Shown here piece after piece: positions 1 to 6,188 of a DNA stretch of 10,101 bases. The stretch covers positions 1 through 10,101 of the forward strand of contig CAZDTI010000316.1 in NCBI GenBank assembly GCA_964508085.1, read 5' to 3'. How positions within the stretch are numbered: position 1 is the stretch's first letter; each line of letters begins with the position of its first letter. A program made the position numbers and the translations under genes. The notes under the pieces are model-generated. The model saw only the letters and a list, made by a program, of their open reading frames with translations, was not told the DNA's origin and did not search any database. This DNA is from CALGLS01 sp964508085. Its GTDB lineage: Bacteria > Bacteroidota > Bacteroidia > Chitinophagales > Saprospiraceae.

Positions 1-20
1 CCGCCAACTCAACATAAATT

Positions 21-57
21 GGTTCGTTGCATTCATTTGCAGCGAACCTTTTTTTTT
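21..57 (+). terminator. Intrinsic terminator of an upstream gene
   Basis: A 10-bp stem is formed by GGTTCGTTGC (21-30) and GCAGCGAACC (39-48), with one G-T pair and an 8-base loop. Nine T residues follow (49-57). The T-run lies only on the right side, so it terminates rightward transcription from a gene that ends at or before the window start. A reading frame over bases 3-14 closes with TAA at 15-17, just before the stem, and could be the tail of that gene. Too little is visible to call it. Confidence 0.85.
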
Positions 58-83
58 ATAAAGCTTTGCGAACTCCGCGTGCA

Positions 84-140
84 GCCCTGAGCATAGCAAG
101 AGCTCGTAAAGCGAAAGGTCAGACTCAGACTATATTTGAG
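84..140. repeat. Degenerate intergenic repeat, copy A
   Basis: This stretch shares two blocks with a second locus at 8338-8404. The 15-mer GTAAAGCGAAAGGTC at 106-120 occurs exactly at 8390-8404. CTCAGACTATATTT (124-137) matches CTCAGACCATATTT at 8344-8357 with one difference. GCATAG lies before the first block in both copies, but here ten extra bases separate it from TAAAGCG. The two blocks are in opposite order in the two copies. The look (CCTGAGC..GCGAAAGGTC) recalls the short dispersed intergenic repeats common in Bacteroidota. That family link is an inference. Confidence 0.5.
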
Positions 141-251
141 ATAATTCCATATTTCTACTTACTCTATCTGTAATTTCTACAAAACGTTTCCCCTTAAAGC
201 TTGGTTATAATTACTCTGAAAAGCTGTACCTTCAAGGCCTAAAAGTAATCT

Positions 252-722
252 ATGAGTAATCAAGCAAATCTTTCGCTTAAATTAGAATTGACCTGGTGGA
301 TTTTCACCTTTGTAGTAATTGTCGCAGTTCTTTTTCCAATTTACAATACAATTACAAACTATCCATTCTGGTGGACTAATGTCCTCTTTATCGTTACCTT
401 TATTACTTTGACAAGATATGTTTTCTTACTACGTCATACTTTTTTAGCGAAACAACAAAAATTAAAAGTCGTGTTGTTCTTTCTAAGCATTCCAATTGTG
501 TTTTTTCTCATTAGTCAAGTACATTATTTTCAATCCTTTTTAGACGAACAAGGTGTAGAATCTTTCCTTGGAAATATGACGCTGGATAAAAGAAACAACA
601 TGGCGAATTTTGTCAGGACACAAATGATGCTTTTTGGAATAGGAAGCGTGGTGGTTGCTGTTATTTTCCCATTCCGAATGTTGTTCTCTGTTTGGACCTA
701 TCGAAATAGAGGAAAGGCTTAG
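252..722 (+). CDS. Four-helix integral membrane protein, unknown function
   Basis: This 156-residue protein has four clear hydrophobic segments at about residues 13-32, 39-60, 70-92 and 124-148, so it should sit in the inner membrane. A hydrophilic stretch at about 95-122 (FLDEQGVESFLGNMTLDKRN) lies between helices 3 and 4. No catalytic motif, cysteine pair or known domain is recognisable. The start is well fixed: an in-frame TAA at 246-248 lies one codon before the ATG. A region at 201-234 (TTG, then TACCTTCA after 23 bases) resembles a weak Bacteroidota promoter, but only poorly. The gene is separated from the next by 111 bases holding a repeat element, so it is probably transcribed alone. 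Real as a gene by length, helix pattern and position; function unknown. Confidence 0.8.
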   Translation: MSNQANLSLKLELTWWIFTFVVIVAVLFPIYNTITNYPFWWTNVLFIVTFITLTRYVFLLRHTFLAKQQKLKVVLFFLSIPIVFFLISQVHYFQSFLDEQGVESFLGNMTLDKRNNMANFVRTQMMLFGIGSVVVAVIFPFRMLFSVWTYRNRGKA

Positions 723-748
723 TTAAGCATAAGAACATGGATTAACTC

Positions 749-795
749 CTGTCATCTTGAACGAGCGGAGCGAGTTGAGAAATCTACTTCTGTAG
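749..795. repeat. GTCATCTTGAACGA-type intergenic repeat
   Basis: The stretch CTGTCATCTTGAACGAGCGG continues with AGCGAGTTGAGAAATCTAC and ends in a small hairpin, TCTAC-TTCT-GTAGA (783-796). It contains an internal tandem GAGCG GAGCG. Closely similar short elements, beginning GTCAT.TTGAACGA and ending GAGAAATCT, are known to me as abundant dispersed intergenic sequences in Bacteroidota genomes. It lies in the gap between two codirectional genes and does not touch either reading frame. Only one copy of this form is in the window, so repeat status rests on resemblance. Confidence 0.55.
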
Positions 796-833
796 AAACA
801 ATTACGCTGAATAATTATAATAAAATAACAACC

Positions 834-1190
834 ATGTCAAAAGTAAAAGACTTCAATGATTACCGTGAAAAGATGAATGAAAAGATCTTTGCACAGGATA
901 ACAAAGTGATAAAACGATTCTTTAATTTAGACACCAATGCTTATCAAGACGGAGCACTACCAAAAAAGACAAAAGAACTACTAGGACTAATTGCCTCTAT
1001 GGTACTGAGATGCGATGATTGTATCAGCTATCACCTTGGAACTTGTTATGACCTAGGTGTAACAAAGGAAGAAGCTTTCGAAGTGTTCGCCATTGCAAAT
1101 TTAGTAGGGGGATCGATTTGTATACCCCATACCAGAAGAGCGCTAGAATACTGGGAAGCACTCGAAGCAGAAGAGAAAACAAATGCTTAG
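834..1190 (+). CDS. AhpD-like / carboxymuconolactone decarboxylase family protein
   Basis: This small, predominantly helical cytosolic protein (118 residues) belongs to the carboxymuconolactone decarboxylase/AhpD-like superfamily. The diagnostic sequence LRCDDCISYHL at residues 58-68 gives the CxxC pair (C60, C63) and His67, the thiol-redox active site of AhpD-type members. The second conserved part, EEAFEVFAIANLVGGS at residues 79-94, also fits. The redox CxxC suggests a thiol-dependent peroxidase or disulfide reductase role rather than a true lactone decarboxylase, but the substrate cannot be read from the sequence. The length matches the usual single-domain form. The gene is 66 bases upstream of the helicase in the same direction and could be cotranscribed with it. 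No peroxiredoxin partner is in the window. Confidence 0.9.
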   Translation: MSKVKDFNDYREKMNEKIFAQDNKVIKRFFNLDTNAYQDGALPKKTKELLGLIASMVLRCDDCISYHLGTCYDLGVTKEEAFEVFAIANLVGGSICIPHTRRALEYWEALEAEEKTNA

Positions 1191-1256
1191 TATTTACCTA
1201 TCGATTCCAGGATAGTGGGAAGTTATAGTTAAGGTTAACAGTTAAAAGTTGAATAA

Positions 1257-3548
1257 ATGCACGAATATCTAGATGAATTAAACGAAATCCAAAGGTCAGC
1301 GGTAACTACAACTGACGGTCCCGTATTAGTAGTGGCAGGACCTGGTTCCGGAAAAACAAGAGTTCTAACTTATAGGATTGCTCACCTCATAGAAAAAGGA
1401 ACGGCCCCCTGGGAGATACTCGCCTTGACTTTTACTAATAAGGCCGCTCGGGAAATGAAGGAGCGTATTAGTAAAGTCGTCGGAGATAGAGGTGGAAGTT
1501 TATGGGCAGGTACTTTTCACTCCGTGTTCTGTAAAATATTAAGAGTAGAAGCAGATAAAATTGGTTACCCAAGAAGTTTTACTATTTATGATTCTCAGGA
1601 TAGCAAATCCTTGATTACCAATATCATCAAAGAGATGGGGTTGGATCCGAAGGCCTATAATCCAAACACCGTTAGAGCTAGAATTTCTTCTGCAAAAAGT
1701 AATATGATGAACCCTGCGGTTTATCGGCTAAGTGAAGATTGGCTTAAGCAAGACAGACAAAAGAAAATACCAGACCTGGTTTACATCTATGAACGATATA
1801 CAAAGAGATGTAGAAGATCTGGGGCAATGGATTTTGACGATTTACTTTTTCTATTGTACCAATTGCTTAAAGACAATAAAGATGGAGTCCGAGAAAAATA
1901 TCAGAAAAAGTTTAAGTATGTATTGGTAGATGAGTTTCAAGATACGAACTCTTTACAGTATGCGATACTGAGATTGTTGGTAGAATATCCTGGGAGTCCT
2001 AACAATATTTGCGCAGTAGGGGATGATGCTCAAAGTATTTATGCTTTCCGTGGGGCAACTATTCAAAATATACTTGACTTTGAAAGTGACTTTAAGGAAT
2101 TGAAGACCTTTAAGCTAGAACAGAATTATCGTTCTACAGAACACATTGTTCAAGCAGCCAATGAAGTCATTACTAAGAACAAAAAACAGATTCAAAAAAC
2201 AATCTGGTCACATAAAGGGCAGGGACAAAAAATAAAAATTGTTCCATGCATGAATGACATTGAAGAAGGGCGAAGAGTAGCAGGAACAATTGTAGAACAG
2301 AAATCGCGCTATCATCTTAAAAATAGTGAGATCGCTATATTATATAGAACAAATGCTCAGTCTAGAGTTTTTGAAGAATCGTTACGTCGGCAAAATGTAT
2401 TGTACAAAGTTTTCGGCGGGCTTTCTTTTTATCAACGAAAGGAAATCAAAGACCTTATTGCTTACCTGCGCCTCTCCGTTAATATTAAGGATGAAGAAGC
2501 CTTGCGGAGAATCATTAATTACCCGAAGAGAGGAATCGGAAAAACTTCGTTAGATAAATTAAGTGCTGCTGCAACAGAGGTTGGAAAGAGTATGTGGGAT
2601 GCAATGAATATGGTATCCGTTGGCGCAAAAACGAAAAATGGATTTGCGGAGTTTCAAAAACTAATTCGTCACTTTCAAAGTATTATAGAGAAGAAAGATG
2701 CCTACGAAGCAGCGATGTATATAGCCAATAAATCAGGTCTATTGGACGAGATAAAAGCGGATAGAACGATTGAAGGGAAAGGTCGCTTGGAAAATATCGA
2801 AAACTTACTAAATGGTATTAGTAATTTTGTGGATGGAGAGAGCATGGGGACTGATGTGGCTGAAGAAGAAGATAAATCATTAGAATCTTATCTGCAAAGT
2901 ATTTCTTTGATGACTGACCAGGACGGAGAAAAGGATGAGAAACAAACAGTTACCCTAATGTCTGTTCACGCAGCGAAAGGGTTAGAGTTTAAATCTGTCT
3001 TCGTAGTTGGCTTGGAAGAAAACCTTTTTCCCTCCTTGAAAGCAGGGCAAATGCCTAGTGAACAAATGGAAGCAATTGACGAAGAGCGTCGTTTGTTTTA
3101 TGTTGCCATCACAAGGGCCGAATTATATCTAACCCTGACATTTACGAAAAGTAGGTATCAATATGGCAAACAAAAACAAAACAGACCTAGTCGATTCTTA
3201 TCGGAAATAGCCATAGAACATTTAGAGAGTGCTGGTTCTCTTTCCAGCCATGTTCCATCTAAAAGTCCTCCATCAGCAAGAGTGCGAACAGGGGTTAGTG
3301 GTAACTTCCGAAAACCTATGTCTAGAGTAAGTGCCATGTCATCAGCAAAGATCGCTAATTTCAAACCAAGCCCAAGCTCTTCTATTCAAACGGGGATGAA
3401 AGTACTACATCAACGATTCGGAGAAGGAAAGGTGCTCTCCATTGATGGAAATGAAGATTCTAAAGTAGCTACGATATTTTTCAAAAGTGTATCTAACCCA
3501 GAGCGAAAAATTATGCTTCGATTTGCAAAACTTCAAATAATGTCTTAA
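1257..3548 (+). CDS. uvrD: UvrD/PcrA-type superfamily 1A DNA helicase
   Basis: This is a 763-residue ATP-dependent 3'-5' DNA helicase, expected to act in nucleotide excision repair, mismatch repair and clearing of stalled replication or transcription complexes. All SF1A motifs are present in order: Q motif LNEIQ (8-12), Walker A AGPGSGKT (27-34), Ia (55-70), Walker B VDEFQDT (224-230), III GDDAQSIYAFRGA (255-267), IV EQNYRS (288-293), V with VHAAKGLEF (570-578), and VI RRLFYVAITRA (611-621). After a low-complexity Ser/Pro linker (about 660-711), residues 712-763 form the Tudor-like tail (FGEGKVLSIDG, then LRFAKLQ) that in PcrA/UvrD contacts RNA polymerase. Full length matches the family. TAA at 1254-1256 directly abuts the ATG and fixes the start. 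UvrD, PcrA and Rep cannot be told apart firmly; the Tudor tail argues against Rep. Confidence 0.97.
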   Translation: MHEYLDELNEIQRSAVTTTDGPVLVVAGPGSGKTRVLTYRIAHLIEKGTAPWEILALTFTNKAAREMKERISKVVGDRGGSLWAGTFHSVFCKILRVEADKIGYPRSFTIYDSQDSKSLITNIIKEMGLDPKAYNPNTVRARISSAKSNMMNPAVYRLSEDWLKQDRQKKIPDLVYIYERYTKRCRRSGAMDFDDLLFLLYQLLKDNKDGVREKYQKKFKYVLVDEFQDTNSLQYAILRLLVEYPGSPNNICAVGDDAQSIYAFRGATIQNILDFESDFKELKTFKLEQNYRSTEHIVQAANEVITKNKKQIQKTIWSHKGQGQKIKIVPCMNDIEEGRRVAGTIVEQKSRYHLKNSEIAILYRTNAQSRVFEESLRRQNVLYKVFGGLSFYQRKEIKDLIAYLRLSVNIKDEEALRRIINYPKRGIGKTSLDKLSAAATEVGKSMWDAMNMVSVGAKTKNGFAEFQKLIRHFQSIIEKKDAYEAAMYIANKSGLLDEIKADRTIEGKGRLENIENLLNGISNFVDGESMGTDVAEEEDKSLESYLQSISLMTDQDGEKDEKQTVTLMSVHAAKGLEFKSVFVVGLEENLFPSLKAGQMPSEQMEAIDEERRLFYVAITRAELYLTLTFTKSRYQYGKQKQNRPSRFLSEIAIEHLESAGSLSSHVPSKSPPSARVRTGVSGNFRKPMSRVSAMSSAKIANFKPSPSSSIQTGMKVLHQRFGEGKVLSIDGNEDSKVATIFFKSVSNPERKIMLRFAKLQIMS

Positions 3549-3574
3549 CAATGAGGTTAGGATAAACGTAAAGT

Positions 3575-4507
3575 ATGCATCAGAAAAACCAACACACGCT
3601 TCTAATCAGAGAAGAAGCTAAAAGACTTGGTTTCTCATTCATTGGATTTGCGAAAGCAGAGCATATGGATAAAGAAGCTCGACGATTAGAGCAGTGGCTA
3701 CAACAGGGTGCACACGGGAAGATGGCTTATATGGCCAATCACTTCGAAAAAAGAGTAGATCCAACCAAGCTAGTAGAAGGGGCAAAAACAGTTGTCTCTT
3801 TATTGTTTAACTACCATACAGAGCAGGTACAAAAAGATGCAAGCGCACCAAAAATTGCTAGTTATGCTTTTGGTGAAGATTATCACTTTATAGTCAAACA
3901 TCGCCTAAAAGATTTATTGCGTTTTATTAGGGAGAACATTGGCGAAGTCAGTGGTCGCTGCTTTGTCGATTCCGCGCCAGTCTTAGAACGTGATTGGGCA
4001 AAGCGTAGTGGGAATGGTTGGATTGGGAAAAACACATTACTTATTCATCCGAAACAAGGGTCTTATTTTTTTCTCGCGGAGTTAATCATTGATTTAGAAT
4101 TGGTTTATGATAGTCCAATGAAGGATTATTGCGGGACTTGTACGAAGTGTATTGATGCCTGTCCAACAGGTGCCATAGCGAGTGAGGGATATTGGATGGA
4201 TGGAAGTAAATGTATTTCATATTTAACAATAGAGTTGCGAGAAACTATTCCTGAGGCATTTAATGGGCAGCTAGAAAACTGGATTTTTGGTTGTGATATT
4301 TGCCAGGAAGTATGCCCTTGGAACCGCTTTGCTAAACAGCATGAAGAACCGGCTTTTGAACCGCATCCTGATTTATTAAAAATGAAAAAAAGAGATTGGG
4401 AGGAAATAACAGAAGAAGTGTTTAAAGAAATATTCCGTCGTTCCGCGGTGAAACGAACAAAATACGAAGGGCTAAAAAGGAATATTGACTTTTTGAAGAG
4501 AAGTTAG
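3575..4507 (+). CDS. queG: Epoxyqueuosine reductase QueG
   Basis: QueG is the cobalamin-dependent iron-sulfur enzyme for the last step of queuosine synthesis. It reduces epoxyqueuosine to queuosine at position 34 of tRNAs with GUN anticodons, in the cytosol. Two 4Fe-4S sites are visible: CGTCTKCIDACP (C186, C189, C192, C196), and C240/C243/C247 in FGCDICQEVCPWN together with C213. The conserved VDSAPVLERDWA (131-142) contains the family's invariant aspartate (D132), and SGNGWIGKNTLLIHP (145-159) is the hallmark cobalamin-binding region. The protein ends at RTKYEGLKRNIDF (294-306), so at 310 residues it is the short form without the C-terminal HEAT-like extension of longer homologues. TAA at 3569-3571 is one codon before the ATG and fixes the start. 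It lies 26 bases after the helicase, so cotranscription is likely. Confidence 0.97.
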   Translation: MHQKNQHTLLIREEAKRLGFSFIGFAKAEHMDKEARRLEQWLQQGAHGKMAYMANHFEKRVDPTKLVEGAKTVVSLLFNYHTEQVQKDASAPKIASYAFGEDYHFIVKHRLKDLLRFIRENIGEVSGRCFVDSAPVLERDWAKRSGNGWIGKNTLLIHPKQGSYFFLAELIIDLELVYDSPMKDYCGTCTKCIDACPTGAIASEGYWMDGSKCISYLTIELRETIPEAFNGQLENWIFGCDICQEVCPWNRFAKQHEEPAFEPHPDLLKMKKRDWEEITEEVFKEIFRRSAVKRTKYEGLKRNIDFLKRS

Positions 4508-4545
4508 CTAGAAGTTGGAGCGTATTAAATGATTCATATCTGTGC

Positions 4546-4992
4546 TTAGGACACTGTTCTTACCTCATAAATAGGCCCTAGATTAATTCCTATCCAGAAA
4601 TTAGCAATTGAACTGATTAAATCATTAAAGTCATTGATGTCAATGGGCTTATTTACATAGGCATTGGCACCGTATTCATAACAGGTGCGTACATCCGTTT
4701 CATGAAGAGAAGAAGATAAGACAATGACAGGAAGCTTTCTCAATACTTCGTCATGGTACATCATTTTTAAAATCTCAATACCGTTGACCTTAGGCATATT
4801 CAAATCCAAAAGCATCAGGCAAATATCAGTAAGCGGATTTTCTTTGAAATAATTAAGTAATTCCTGACCATCACCAATATGAATGATTTCTACAGGGAAG
4901 TCTAACTCTTCAAAAGCTAGTTTGGTGAGTTCATAATCAGCCAAATTATCTTCTGCAAGTATTATTTTTTTAGATAACGAACGATCTGTCAT
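4546..4992 (-). CDS. Stand-alone receiver-domain response regulator
   Basis: This 148-residue protein is a single CheY-like receiver domain without an output domain. The acidic pocket is E14-D15 (LAEDN), the phosphoacceptor is D63 in LLDLNMPKVNG, the switch residue is S93 in VLSSS, and the conserved lysine is K115 in VNKP. The N-terminal LAEDNLADYELTKLAFEE resembles the Rcp1-type receivers that pair with phytochrome-like or hybrid kinases. About 25 residues follow the KP motif and form helix 5 plus a short tail with no DNA-binding fold. It presumably passes phosphate on or acts by protein contact. No histidine kinase is in the window, so its partner is unknown. It converges with queG across only 38 bases, with no clear hairpin between them. 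Confidence 0.93.
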   Translation of the reverse strand: MTDRSLSKKIILAEDNLADYELTKLAFEELDFPVEIIHIGDGQELLNYFKENPLTDICLMLLDLNMPKVNGIEILKMMYHDEVLRKLPVIVLSSSLHETDVRTCYEYGANAYVNKPIDINDFNDLISSIANFWIGINLGPIYEVRTVS

Positions 4993-5371
4993 ATCTGTTG
5001 AGTCTGAATATAAGCTAATTTAGAAATGAGAATAGGGAATCAATCTTACCTATACAAAATCAATTCTAAAGTGGTATCATGAGATAAATAACTAAATTAC
5101 TGCCTGCTAGCCGCTTAAAATTAAATCAAATTGTCTAAAATATAGATTCTCAATAGGCATAAAACGGTAATAACTACTGTAATTATACCTCATAATCTAG
5201 TAAAGGTTTTAATTTTTGGAAAGTTTTTTTTGAAGATTAACTTATGACCTTCTTTTGAAAATGACCTCTGTCGTTAAATAGACAGCTAAAAAAAATATTT
5301 CTTTAGCAAAAGAAGCGCTAAAAATCTCTTTTTCTTCTCTTGTAATCATTACGATTTTCAAAGACAGCGGT
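4993..5371. other. Divergent intergenic region rich in small inverted repeats
   Basis: This gene-free stretch separates the leftward receiver gene from the rightward esterase gene and must carry control signals for both. I see no RNA gene and no plausible reading frame. It holds an imperfect palindrome at 5166-5189 (GGTAATAA..TTATACC, one bulged base), a tandem ATGACCT at 5244-5250 and 5261-5267, and a small hairpin CTGTC/GACAG at 5268-5285. It also holds a run of alternating GCTAAA/TTTAGC palindromes at 5285-5322. No convincing leftward TAnnTTTG promoter was found for the receiver gene. Confidence 0.6.
5285..5322. promoter_or_regulatory. Alternating GCTAAA palindromes, possible operator
   Basis: The 23 bases at 5285-5307 form a near-palindrome with 10-bp arms, one mismatch and a 3-base centre. 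Its right end TTTAGC (5302-5307) pairs again with GCTAAA at 5317-5322. The motif therefore occurs three times in alternating orientation, 17 and 15 bases apart. It lies 50-87 bases upstream of the proposed -7 box of the esterase gene, the usual place for a regulator site. AT-rich DNA makes such symmetry easier by chance, so confidence is low. Confidence 0.3.
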
Positions 5372-5379
5372 TATCTTTG
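5372..5379 (+). promoter_or_regulatory. Bacteroidota-type -7 promoter element of the esterase gene
   Basis: TATCTTTG matches the TAnnTTTG consensus exactly. Transcription would begin near 5385, leaving a leader of only about ten bases before the ATG at 5395. No TTG is placed at the usual -33 distance; the nearest upstream one (5340-5342) is 29 bases away. The alternative TTG start codon at 5377 lies inside this element, which argues for the ATG start. Confidence 0.45.
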
Positions 5380-5394
5380 AGCAAAACATACAAT

Positions 5395-6105
5395 ATGTAC
5401 TCCAAATACTTCTTATTACTGATTCTCTTTGTTCTTTATAGTTCTTGTCAAAATAATACATCTACAAGTATTCCTGCTAAAGAAAAGGCCGCTGAAATCA
5501 ATAAAACATCGACTGTACCAGCAGACGTCGCTAAGGAAACAACGGCTACTGAAAAGAAAGTCGTTCTTTTTTTTGGCAATAGCCTTACTGCTGGTTTGGG
5601 GGTGGATCCAAAAGACGCATTCGTAGGCTTACTCGGTCAGAAAATGGAAAGCTTGGGGATGCCTTATAAAGCAATTAATTCCGGGGTAAGTGGAGAAACG
5701 ACTGCAGGGGGCTTAGGTAGAATCAACTGGATCTTAGAACAGTATGAACCTGCTGTTTTTGTCTTAGAATTAGGAGGAAATGATGCTTTAAGAGGAGTTG
5801 ATCCTGCTGCATCCCATAAAAACCTACAAGGGATTATAAATGAAGTAAAAAAGAAATATCCAAAGATTCCTATCGTACTTGCAGGCATGGAGGCTCCTCC
5901 TAATATGGGAGAGGTTTTTAGAAACTCCTTTAGAAAAATGTATAGGGATTTGGCTCAAAAAAATGACTTACTGCTGATTCCATTTCTATTGGATGGGGTG
6001 GGAGGAGTTGCAAGTCTCAATCAAAAAGATGGAATTCACCCAACGGAAGAAGGGCATAAAGTGGTGGCTGAAGTGATCTGGAAAACTTTGGAAAAAGCAC
6101 TATAG
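5395..6105 (+). CDS. SGNH-hydrolase lipoprotein, TesA-like arylesterase/lysophospholipase
   Basis: This is an exported serine esterase of the TesA/arylesterase branch, likely acting on short acyl esters or lysophospholipids in the periplasm or outer envelope. From the ATG it has 236 residues: a lipoprotein signal YFLLLILFVLYSSC with lipid-bearing Cys18, a Thr/Ala/Lys-rich linker (19-54), then the SGNH domain. The blocks are FFGNSLTAG with nucleophile Ser63, SGVSGETTAGG (96-106), LGGNDALRG with Asn129 (127-134), and KDGIHPTEEGH with Asp212 and His215. Block I reads GNSL instead of GDSL; the four catalytic positions are intact. A TTG start six codons upstream (5377) is possible but would overlap the promoter element and put polar residues before the signal. 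The gap of 83 bases to the next gene leaves cotranscription open. Confidence 0.93.
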   Translation: MYSKYFLLLILFVLYSSCQNNTSTSIPAKEKAAEINKTSTVPADVAKETTATEKKVVLFFGNSLTAGLGVDPKDAFVGLLGQKMESLGMPYKAINSGVSGETTAGGLGRINWILEQYEPAVFVLELGGNDALRGVDPAASHKNLQGIINEVKKKYPKIPIVLAGMEAPPNMGEVFRNSFRKMYRDLAQKNDLLLIPFLLDGVGGVASLNQKDGIHPTEEGHKVVAEVIWKTLEKAL

Positions 6106-6188
6106 GCTCGACAGACCATAAACGTGTTTACTAGTGTTAGCAAAGGTCGGTATTTAATTTTACTGTTTCGATAATAATCAGTTTATCA

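Noticed and set aside
3158..3364. 68-codon minus-strand open frame inside the helicase gene
   Set aside because: It lies wholly antisense to the Ser/Pro-rich linker part of a complete, well-recognised gene.
4508..4545. Possible terminator between the convergent queG and receiver genes
   Set aside because: The 38 bases contain no stem with a T-run; termination must occur inside a neighbouring gene or by another mechanism.
5166..5189. GGTAATAA/TTATACC imperfect palindrome as an operator or riboswitch stem
   Set aside because: It is a 7-bp AT-rich stem with a bulge in an AT-rich gap, with no supporting second element; too weak to call separately.
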